DNA of 57,625 bases, from positions 1 to 57,625 of the forward strand of contig CAYVIN010000020.1 of the NCBI GenBank assembly GCA_964451375.1. Reading direction: 5' to 3'. This stretch comes from JAGXQV01 sp964451375. GTDB taxonomy: Bacteria; Pseudomonadota; Gammaproteobacteria; Burkholderiales; Sulfuricellaceae. Positions 51,155 to 57,625 of the stretch are shown one piece after another; the first letter of the stretch is position 1; every line of letters starts with the position of its first letter. Below the pieces are notes generated by a model, which saw only the letters and a list, made by a program, of their open reading frames with translations, searched no databases and was not told the origin of the DNA. A program made the position numbers and the translations under genes.

Positions 51155-51763
51155 TTACGCCTGTTTACCCTTGCCGATGGCGCCTTCCTTGCCGGAGAGC
51201 AGGTTGCGGATGTTGCTCTGGTGACGCCAGATGAGCAGTACGGACAGCAGGAATGTCGCGCCGACCAATATCGGCGCAGGCAGGAAAAACCAGGCGTAGA
51301 GCGGCGCACAGACTGCCGCGATGAGGGCGGATAACGAGGATATCCGCCAGATCAGGGTGGCGGCGAGCCAGGTGGCGGCCAGCGACAAGCCCAGCCAGCC
51401 GTTCAGCGCGAGCAGGATGCCTAGCGCAGTGGCGACCCCTTTGCCGCCGTAAAAACTGAAAAATACCGGGTAGACATGGCCGAGGAATACCGCCAGTACG
51501 CAGAGCGCGACAGTTTCGTCGCCGAGGCCGTATTGCGGGGCGAAATGTTGCGCGAGCATCACCGCGACCCAGCCTTTGGCGGCGTCGCCCAGCAGCGTCA
51601 ACGCGGCGGCGGCTTTTTTGCCGGTGCGCAGGACGTTGGTCGCGCCGGGATTTTTCGAGCCGAAGGTGCGCGGGTCGGGCAGGCCGAATACTTTGCTGGT
51701 GACGATGGCGAAGGATATCGAGCCGATCAGGTAGGAAAGCAGGGCAAAAACTATCGTGGTCAT
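51155..51763 (-). CDS. plsY: Glycerol-3-phosphate acyltransferase PlsY
   Basis: A 202-residue membrane enzyme read from 51763 (MTTIVFALLSYLIGSISFAI). It acylates glycerol 3-phosphate with acyl-phosphate. Motifs are the N-terminal GSISFAIV, FGSKNPGATNVLR, and the central FSFYGGKGVATALGILL. Five hydrophobic segments fit the known topology. It is divergent from folB, a common arrangement. Confidence 0.95.
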   Translation of the reverse strand: MTTIVFALLSYLIGSISFAIVTSKVFGLPDPRTFGSKNPGATNVLRTGKKAAAALTLLGDAAKGWVAVMLAQHFAPQYGLGDETVALCVLAVFLGHVYPVFFSFYGGKGVATALGILLALNGWLGLSLAATWLAATLIWRISSLSALIAAVCAPLYAWFFLPAPILVGATFLLSVLLIWRHQSNIRNLLSGKEGAIGKGKQA

Positions 51764-51819
51764 GGGGAATCGCTTAAAATCCGGGGTTTTCAATCTGCCG
51801 CATTTTACGGCATCCCTCC

Positions 51820-52176
51820 ATGGACATCATCTTTCTCGACGAAATCAAGCTGGATCTGGTCATCGGCATCTACGAATGGGAGCGCAAAGCGCCCCAGACC
51901 GTCCAGCTCGATATCGAAATCGGCCTGCCGCACAGCCGCGCCGGCCAATCCGACGACGTGGCTGATACCATCGACTACGGCGCGGTGATGGTGCGCATTC
52001 GCGAGACGGCGGCAACCCATCATTTCAACCTGGTGGAGGCGTTTGCCGAACATGTGGCGAACCTGATTCTCAGCGAATTCGGCGCGCCCTGGGTGAAAGT
52101 CAGCGTCGCCAAGCTGGGCATGTTGCGCGGCGTAAAACGCCTGGGCATCCGCATCGAACGCAGCACCGCGCCGTGA
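51820..52176 (+). CDS. folB: Dihydroneopterin aldolase FolB
   Basis: A 118-residue enzyme of folate biosynthesis that converts dihydroneopterin to hydroxymethyldihydropterin. DEIKLDLVIGIYEWERKAPQ with the conserved Glu, TIDYGAVMVRI, FNLVEAFAEHVANL and the C-terminal strand with Lys in VSVAKLGMLRGVKRLGI are typical. The stop overlaps the GTG start of the next gene. Confidence 0.93.
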   Translation: MDIIFLDEIKLDLVIGIYEWERKAPQTVQLDIEIGLPHSRAGQSDDVADTIDYGAVMVRIRETAATHHFNLVEAFAEHVANLILSEFGAPWVKVSVAKLGMLRGVKRLGIRIERSTAP

Positions 52177-52907
52177 CGCCGGAACACCTGGTTTACGCCG
52201 TCGCGATTATCCTTTTTGCGTATTTCGTGCGCGGCATCACCGGCTTCGGTTCCGGGCTGGTGGCGATTCCCTTGCTCGCCCATTTCCTGCCTTTGCAATT
52301 CGTGGTGCCGTTCATGCTGGTGCTGGATTTCACAGCGTCGGTTACCTTGCTCGGCAAGGGCGGCCTGGCAAAAGTCAATTGGGATGAACTCAAGCCGGTA
52401 TTGCCGTTCGGGCTGATTGGGGTGCTGCTGGGGGTGTTGTTGCTGGTGAACCTGCCGCGCGAGCCGCTGCTGATCGGGCTGGGACTGTTCGTCGCGGTGT
52501 TCGGGGTGCGCACCTTGCTGCACATCCACGGCGACAAGCCGATTTCCAGATGGTGGGCGATTCCCGCCGGGCTGAGCGGCGGCACGGTGGGGGCGTTGTT
52601 CGGCACCGGCGGGCCGCCCTACATCATTTATCTCACCCATCGTCTGCGCGAAAAATCCGAATTCCGTTCCACGTTTTCCGCGTTGTTCATGATCGAGGGC
52701 GGCTCGCGGATCATCGCTTTTCTGGTGTCCGGCCTGCTTTTGCAGGCGCAGATGTTTACCGCGCTGCTGCTGGCGCTGCCGGTGATGGGGCTGGGTTTGT
52801 ACCTTGGGCATCATGTCCACCTGGGAATTACCCAGCGCCAGTTGTACCGCGCCATCGGCCTGCTGTTGCTGGGCAGCGGCGCTTCGCTGGTGATCAAAGC
52901 GTTCTGA
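52173..52907 (+). CDS. TauE/SafE-family permease
   Basis: A 244-residue membrane protein starting at GTG (52173), overlapping folB. It has about eight hydrophobic segments in two repeats, each with the family glycine motif: GITGFGSGLVAIPLLAHFLP at the N-terminus and GLSGGTVGALFGTGGPPYIIYL in the middle. Family members export sulfite, sulfoacetate or other organosulfur anions. In a sulfide oxidiser sulfite export is plausible, but the substrate is not shown by sequence. Confidence 0.85.
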   Translation: MTPEHLVYAVAIILFAYFVRGITGFGSGLVAIPLLAHFLPLQFVVPFMLVLDFTASVTLLGKGGLAKVNWDELKPVLPFGLIGVLLGVLLLVNLPREPLLIGLGLFVAVFGVRTLLHIHGDKPISRWWAIPAGLSGGTVGALFGTGGPPYIIYLTHRLREKSEFRSTFSALFMIEGGSRIIAFLVSGLLLQAQMFTALLLALPVMGLGLYLGHHVHLGITQRQLYRAIGLLLLGSGASLVIKAF

Positions 52908-52965
52908 CACCCGCAACCCGCCGGAATTTGGTCTATGCTTATAAATTCCGTTTCAGGTGTTTTCG

Positions 52966-55581
52966 ATGTATTTCGACAAATTGGCTGATCGCCGCTACAC
53001 CCGTCTGGTCGTAGCGCTGCTTATCCTGAGTGCGCTTGCCGCCGTCTTCATTTTCAACCTTAAAAACTCCTACGACGAAAAATGGGCGGTTGCCGACCGC
53101 GATAACCAGAATCTCGCGCTGGTGCTCGAACAACATATCGCGGCGGTGATCCGCAAAACCGATCTGGTGCTCGACCATCTGACCGATGAACTGGAACACG
53201 AGGACGAAAAGGATTTTTCCTCCCCGCAAAAAACCAATCTGTATCTCAAAAAACTTCTGGAAGCCCTGCCGGAATCGAGTTCGCTGCGTTTCATCGGCGC
53301 CGACGGCAAAGTCATCGCCGACGCCAGCGGCGATATTTCCCCGGTATGGCTGGGCGACCGTTCGTATTTCGTGCAGCAGCGCGATACCCAAGACCGCGGG
53401 TTGTTCATCTCCGAAGCCATCCAGAGCCGCATTTTGCCGGGCTGGTTCATCATCCTCAGCCGCCGCGTCGAGCAACACGGCAAATTCGCCGGGGTCGTCA
53501 CTGCGGCGGTCAGTCTGTCTTATCTGGAGCATTTTTTCGGCTCGCTGAATCGCGGCAAGTCCAGCAGCATTGCGCTGATCAGCAAGGATATGCAGGCGCT
53601 CGCCCGTACCCCAGCAAGCGAAGAATGGCGCGGCAAAAGCCTGCGGGGCGGAGATTTTGAGCGCGCCGTGAGCCGCGCGCCGCAAAGCGGCGTGTACGTC
53701 GGCGTCTCGACGCAGGACGGCGAGGAACGCCTGTACGCCTATCGCGGCGTGGAAAACTTGCCGCTCTACGTAAATATCGGCCAGTCGCCCCACGATTTTC
53801 TCGCCGAATGGCGCAACAACAGTCTGGTCAGCGGCGCGATGATGTTGTTCCTGATCGCCGCCATCGCCGCCCTTACCTACGAAATGAACCGGCGCTACGC
53901 CAGAGAGGAAGAGAATTCCCGCAAGCTGCGCGCCGCCTCGTTCTACGCACGCAACCTGATCGAAGCCAGTCTCGATCCGCTGGTCACCATCAGCCCGGAA
54001 GGAAAAATCACCGGTGTGAATCAGGCTACTGAAATCATCACCGGGGTGCCGCGCAACAAATTGCTCGACAGCGACTTCTGCGATTATTTCACCGCCCCCG
54101 ACAAGGCCCGCGAAGGGTATCTGCGGGTATTTCAGGAAGGCCTGGTGCGCGACTGGCCGCTGGCCATCCGCCACGCCTCGGGACGCATCATCGACGTGCT
54201 CTACAACGCCACCGTGTATCGCGACGAAGGCGGCGCGGTGCAAGGCGTATTCGCCGCCGCACGGGATGTGACGGAGCGCCTGCGCAACGAACGGATGCGC
54301 GAATTCGAGAACCATGCCTTATCCATCGCCACCGGCAATCCGCCGTTGTCGGCAACCCTGGAAATCCTCTGCCGGGGCATTGATGAAATTCTCACCGGGA
54401 GTTATTGCGCGGTGTTCCTGTTGAACGAGGAAAAACGCCAACTTAACGTGGGCTCTGCGCCGCGCCTGCCGGAAGGCTATATTCAGGCCATCGACGGCCT
54501 GGCCCCCGGCCCCGCCACCTGCTCTTGCGGGGTCGCCGCTGCGACCGGCAGGCAGATCGTTTCGCCGGACATCGCGAGCGACCCGCACTGGGAGAAATTT
54601 CGCCCCACCGCCCTCGCCCACGGTCTGCAAGCGTGTTGCTCGATTCCCATTTATTCAGCCGGCGGCGATATCTTCGGCACCTTTTCCGTATATTGGGATA
54701 CGCCCTACACCCCCAAACCGTTTGACCTCCAGGTGGTGAGCCGCGCCGCCCATCTCGCCAGCATCGCCATCCAGCGCAAGCAGGCCGACGAGGCGCTGAA
54801 ACACCTCAACGAAACCCTGGAGCAGCGCGTCAGCGAAGAAGTCGGCAAAAACATGGAGCAGGAACGGATGCTCATCCAGCAATCGCGCCTCGCCGCGATG
54901 GGCGAAATGATCGGCAACATCGCCCACCAGTGGCGTCAGCCGCTCAATGCGCTGGGCCTGCTGCTCGCCAATATCAAGGATGCCTACGAATTCGATGAAC
55001 TCGACGACCAGGCCATCGACCATTCGGTCAAGACCGGGCGGATGCTCATCCAGAAAATGTCCACCACCATCGACGACTTCCGCAATTTCTTCCGGCCCAA
55101 CAAGGAAAAGGTCGCTTTCTCGCTGAAGAAGCCGCTCACCGACACCCTCGACATCCTTTCCGCGAGCCTGCGCAATCACAACATCCAGGTCGAAATCGAC
55201 GCCCCGGAAGACCTGATAGCCGACGGTTTCCCCAACGAATATTCGCAAGTGCTGCTGAATATTCTCAATAACGCCAAGGACGCGCTGATCAGCAACGCGG
55301 TGACGCAAGGCCGGATCACCGTCCGCATCACCCGCGAAGGCGCACTGGCAAAACTGAGTGTGCGCGACAACGCCGGCGGCATCCCCGCCGCCATCCTGCC
55401 GAAAATATTCGACCCCTATTTCACCACCAAGGAAAAAGGCACCGGTATCGGCCTGTACATGTCGAAAATGATCATCGAAGATAATATGAATGGCCGCATC
55501 GAAGCGCATAACGTGGACGACGGCGCGGAATTCTCGATAGTTTGCCCGCTCGCTGCGACGGGAGCGGACAAGGCCGGCTAA
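52966..55581 (+). CDS. Large sensor histidine kinase (Cache-PAS-GAF-HisKA-HATPase)
   Basis: An 871-residue kinase. ATG 52966 with CAGGTG upstream is preferred over GTG 52957. A periplasmic Cache-like domain (about 38-285; SSLRFIGADGKVIADASGD, LGDRSYFVQQRD) lies between membrane segments at 15-35 and 290-310. PAS follows (about 325-445), then GAF (460-605) with a cluster of cysteines (ATCSCGVA; ACCSIPIY). A coiled coil leads to HisKA (GEMIGNIAHQWRQPLNALGL). HATPase has LNILNNAKDAL, VRDNAGGIP and GTGIGLYMSKMII. No adjacent regulator. The GAF cysteines could bind a cofactor. Confidence 0.9.
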   Translation: MYFDKLADRRYTRLVVALLILSALAAVFIFNLKNSYDEKWAVADRDNQNLALVLEQHIAAVIRKTDLVLDHLTDELEHEDEKDFSSPQKTNLYLKKLLEALPESSSLRFIGADGKVIADASGDISPVWLGDRSYFVQQRDTQDRGLFISEAIQSRILPGWFIILSRRVEQHGKFAGVVTAAVSLSYLEHFFGSLNRGKSSSIALISKDMQALARTPASEEWRGKSLRGGDFERAVSRAPQSGVYVGVSTQDGEERLYAYRGVENLPLYVNIGQSPHDFLAEWRNNSLVSGAMMLFLIAAIAALTYEMNRRYAREEENSRKLRAASFYARNLIEASLDPLVTISPEGKITGVNQATEIITGVPRNKLLDSDFCDYFTAPDKAREGYLRVFQEGLVRDWPLAIRHASGRIIDVLYNATVYRDEGGAVQGVFAAARDVTERLRNERMREFENHALSIATGNPPLSATLEILCRGIDEILTGSYCAVFLLNEEKRQLNVGSAPRLPEGYIQAIDGLAPGPATCSCGVAAATGRQIVSPDIASDPHWEKFRPTALAHGLQACCSIPIYSAGGDIFGTFSVYWDTPYTPKPFDLQVVSRAAHLASIAIQRKQADEALKHLNETLEQRVSEEVGKNMEQERMLIQQSRLAAMGEMIGNIAHQWRQPLNALGLLLANIKDAYEFDELDDQAIDHSVKTGRMLIQKMSTTIDDFRNFFRPNKEKVAFSLKKPLTDTLDILSASLRNHNIQVEIDAPEDLIADGFPNEYSQVLLNILNNAKDALISNAVTQGRITVRITREGALAKLSVRDNAGGIPAAILPKIFDPYFTTKEKGTGIGLYMSKMIIEDNMNGRIEAHNVDDGAEFSIVCPLAATGADKAG

Positions 55582-55593
55582 GTAAAAGCAGTT

Positions 55594-55640
55594 TTTAGGT
55601 TTAGTGTTTAGTTGAGGAATGCGCTTCGCGCCCGATCCAA
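55594..55640. repeat. RepE fragment
   Basis: TTTTTAGGTTTAGTGTTTAGTTGAGGAATGCGC resembles one arm and tip of the RepE elements in the ccm locus. The second arm is missing. Confidence 0.4.
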
Positions 55641-55663
55641 TGCCGACGCCTCGCCGAGCTAGT

Positions 55664-55867
55664 GGTCAGCCAAGCTGAAACTCAGGGATAGGGACAAAGA
55701 CGAAATCCTGGTGGGAGGCCCGCCCTCGGGGCGACCAATGGTAAAACGAAGCCGCCAGGGAAGGGGGTTCCGCAATGCACGAAGGCGGTTAACCCAGCAC
55801 TTGTCTCGGTGCACCACTGCGTCGCGCCGGGGCGGCCCTCCCACCCGTCGTTTCAGGTTGACTGACT
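55664..55867. repeat. RepH: candidate element with imperfect inverted ends
   Basis: GGTCAGCCAAGCTGAAAC (55664-55681) and GTTTCAGGTTGACTGACT (55850-55867) are inverted with three mismatches. Subterminal GGGAGGCCCGCCC and GGGCGGCCCTCCC also pair, with mismatch. Its right end touches RepA copy 4, which appears inserted at the element's edge. No gene is visible here. Confidence 0.5.
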
Positions 55868-55869
55868 AA

Positions 55870-56046
55870 TTCTACTTTGTCAGATTTCAGGACAAGTGGG
55901 TTAGTACGTCCCTTCCCCACACGGGGGAAGGACAGGATGGGGGCGAGCAAACTATTCAACCGATTGATTTTGAACGCCCCCACCCCAACCCTCCCCCGTT
56001 GGGTGAGGGAGCTAAAACCGTAGCGCACCAATCTGACAAAGTAGAA
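55870..56046. repeat. RepA copy 4, inverted
   Basis: A complete 177-bp RepA in the opposite orientation to the others. Termini TTCTACTTTGTCAGATT and AATCTGACAAAGTAGAA are perfect. It is flanked on both sides by CTAA (55866-55869 and 56047-56050), a 4-bp target duplication. It lies 37 bases before speD. Confidence 0.9.
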
Positions 56047-56083
56047 CTAAATAGCGCCACTTCAGGGAAATAATCGCCACACC

Positions 56084-56449
56084 ATGCAAGGCATCCATTT
56101 AATCGCCGATTTTTACGAATGCCGGGCCGATGCGCCCTGGCTCACGCAGGCCGCCAATCTGGAGGCCCTTTGCCTTTCCCGGGTCGGCGCCGCCGGGTTG
56201 ACGCCGCTCTCCGCGCACTTCCACCAGTTCGAATCGGGCGGCGCGACCGGGGTGGTGATCCTCGCCGAATCGCATCTCGCCATCCACACCTGGCCGGAAT
56301 CGCGTCATGTCACCCTGGATGTGTTTGTGTGCAACTATTCCCGCGACAACACGGCGCGCGCCCATCAGCTCTATCGCGAACTGGAGAGCGCTTTCGCTCC
56401 CCACCACAAAAATCTCACGGTGCTGGAAAGGAGCAGGGATGAGCGCTGA
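56084..56449 (+). CDS. speD: S-adenosylmethionine decarboxylase SpeD
   Basis: A 121-residue prokaryotic SpeD that makes decarboxylated SAM for spermidine synthesis. The proenzyme processing site is visible in LAESHLAIHTWPE, where the Ser becomes the pyruvoyl group. Conserved Cys and His follow (LDVFVCNYS). The gene overlaps speE by 11 bases. Confidence 0.92.
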   Translation: MQGIHLIADFYECRADAPWLTQAANLEALCLSRVGAAGLTPLSAHFHQFESGGATGVVILAESHLAIHTWPESRHVTLDVFVCNYSRDNTARAHQLYRELESAFAPHHKNLTVLERSRDER

Positions 56450-57293
56450 ATTGCTGAGCGAGCATCTCAACACCTTCACCGGATGGTTCACCCAGGCCGG
56501 ACGTTGCCTGGAAAAACGCCGCAGCGCCTACCAGGACATCGAAGTCTGGGACACCCCGGATTTCGGGCGGCTGTTTCGCCTCGACGGTAGCTTCATGACC
56601 TCCGAGCGCGACGAGTTTTTCTATCACGAAAACATCGTCCATCTGCCTGCGGTGGCCCATCCCCATCCCCAAAACGCCCTGATTGTCGGCGGCGGCGATG
56701 GCGGCTCGGCGGACGAATTGCTGAAACACCCGAGCATGGAACGCATCGTCATCGCCGAACTTGATGAGGCGGTGGTGGAAATTTCCCGCACCTGGCTGGA
56801 CGCCGTGCACCATGGTGCGCTGGACAACCCCAAGGTGGAAATCCGCATCGGCGACGGACTGGCTTACGTGCGCGACAGCACCGAATTATTCGACCTGATT
56901 TTTCTCGATTTGACCGACCCCGGCGGGCCGTCCGCGCCGCTATATACGCCGGAATTCTACGCCGCGTGTAAGGCGCGCCTTGCCCCCGGCGGTGCGCTGG
57001 CGCTGCACATCGGCTCGCCGACCGCCCAGCCCGAACGTTTTCGCGCCGGCATTCGCGACCTGCGCCAGGTGTTTCCCATCGTCCGCCCGTATAGTCTGTA
57101 CATCCCGCTGTACGGCGCGTTGTGGGGCATGGCCTGCGCCTCGACGAGCCTCGACCCGCTTGCACTCACCGCCGCACAAGTCGATGATATCCTCCTGAAA
57201 CGCGGCGTCGGCGAATTGCAGTATTACAACGGCGACACCCACCGTGCGGTGCTTGCGCAGCCGGGATTCATGCGGCGGCTGGTGGCGGAGTAA
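56439..57293 (+). CDS. speE: Spermidine synthase SpeE
   Basis: A 284-residue aminopropyltransferase starting at 56439, with GGAAAGGAG upstream. Key features are YQDIEVWDTPDFGRLFRLDG, TSERDEFFYHENIVHLP, the Rossmann motif ALIVGGGDGGSADELL, VIAELDEAVVEI, IGDGLAYV, and LDLTDPGGPSAPLYTPEFY with the catalytic Asp. It forms an operon with speD, giving a complete decarboxylated-SAM and spermidine step. The N-terminus is shorter than in some SpeE proteins. Confidence 0.93.
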   Translation: MSAELLSEHLNTFTGWFTQAGRCLEKRRSAYQDIEVWDTPDFGRLFRLDGSFMTSERDEFFYHENIVHLPAVAHPHPQNALIVGGGDGGSADELLKHPSMERIVIAELDEAVVEISRTWLDAVHHGALDNPKVEIRIGDGLAYVRDSTELFDLIFLDLTDPGGPSAPLYTPEFYAACKARLAPGGALALHIGSPTAQPERFRAGIRDLRQVFPIVRPYSLYIPLYGALWGMACASTSLDPLALTAAQVDDILLKRGVGELQYYNGDTHRAVLAQPGFMRRLVAE

Positions 57294-57363
57294 GGCAGGG
57301 GAAGTTCGGGACGCGATCAGGTCAAGGCAATCGCACTATGTGGTTCCCCCCTTTGAACGCTAC

Positions 57364-57571
57364 CGTATGCACACATCTTTGTTCCAAATTTTGATACGGT
57401 GCAGGAAGCAAATTCAAACGACTTTCTGCATTTGGCAACGCTTCCTCAAGCGCCGGCTGCCCTCTCCCCCGGCCCCTCTCCCATGTCCATGGGCGAGGGG
57501 AGTGTCCATGCGCTCAACCGTGGGGCGATCCGCGCTTTTCTCCCCTCTCCCACGCGAGTGGGAGAGGGGCG
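57364..57571. repeat. RepB copy 2, broken at the window end
   Basis: This copy runs from CGTATGCACACATCTT through the two GAG-rich hairpins, nearly identical to 45679-45886. Directly after the last stem it joins the 35-bp sequence shared with the other window end. The stretch 57294-57625 has no gene. Confidence 0.85.
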
Positions 57572-57574
57572 GGG

Positions 57575-57609
57575 CAATGTTGTTGACTTAAGCACAATTA
57601 TCCTATAAC
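57575..57609. mobile_element. Putative end of an unseen mobile element (right copy)
   Basis: CAATGTTGTTGACTTAAGCA and the following 15 bases are the exact reverse complement of positions 1-35. Beyond it 16 AT-rich bases run to the window end. See the left copy. Confidence 0.5.
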
Positions 57610-57625
57610 ATATTGTTTATTAATG

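Noticed and set aside
1..57625. The matching window ends as evidence of a circular replicon
   Set aside because: The terminal 35-mers are inverted, not direct, repeats, and the genes are chromosomal housekeeping genes. A circular contig would show a direct overlap.

Overview
The window looks like a 57.6 kb chromosomal contig from a betaproteobacterium, most likely a chemolithotrophic, sulfur-oxidising Nitrosomonadales-type lineage. The grounds are GC-rich coding sequence, the pdxJ-acpS-nagZ and rpsP-rimM-trmD-rplS gene orders, a complete ccmABCDEFGHI locus, a flavocytochrome c sulfide dehydrogenase, an octaheme nitrite reductase, a sulfite-exporter-type permease and many c-di-GMP and two-component genes. 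The taxonomic call is inference; there is no rRNA in the window.

Layout. 1-3.1 kb: pdxJ, acpS, nagZ and a vapBC module whose toxin gene is frameshifted. 3.1-11.3 kb: rimO, then five consecutive c-di-GMP genes (PilZ, EAL-like/HDOD, GAF-PAS-PAS-GGDEF-EAL, and two response-regulator diguanylate cyclases on the minus strand). 11.5-16.4 kb: two large exported proteins that share a small repeat domain; the second has the architecture of CLCA metalloproteases. 16.4-22.4 kb: two tRNA-Lys genes, rpsP-rimM-trmD-rplS (trmD appears to start at ATT), an exported GAF protein, ogt and xerD. 22.8-30.0 kb: the cytochrome c maturation locus, interrupted by non-coding repeats. 30.4-34.2 kb: fccA-fccB-onr, which would couple periplasmic sulfide oxidation to ammonifying nitrite reduction and needs the cytochrome maturation genes just upstream. 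34.5-41.7 kb: a mosaic of DUF3050, cupin, a membrane protein, a Thr/Pro-rich exported protein, a beta-carbonic-anhydrase-like protein and small secreted proteins. 41.7-55.6 kb: a PhnD-like binding protein with a histidine kinase, a cytochrome c'-like protein, a DUF2202 protein, an OmpR/EnvZ-type pair, a spermidine-synthase-like protein, a YkgJ protein, plsY, folB, a TauE/SafE permease and a large sensor kinase. 56.1-57.3 kb: speD-speE.

The most distinctive feature is the intergenic DNA. At least eight families of short non-coding palindromic repeats are present. RepA (about 178 bp, 17-bp terminal inverted repeats, 4-bp YTAN target duplications) has four copies and behaves like a MITE; one copy can be compared with a nearby apparently empty target sequence. 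The two window ends carry the same 35-bp sequence in inverted orientation, each fused to a broken short repeat. This suggests the contig is bounded by two copies of an unseen mobile element. All identifications come from reading the sequence; no database search was run.
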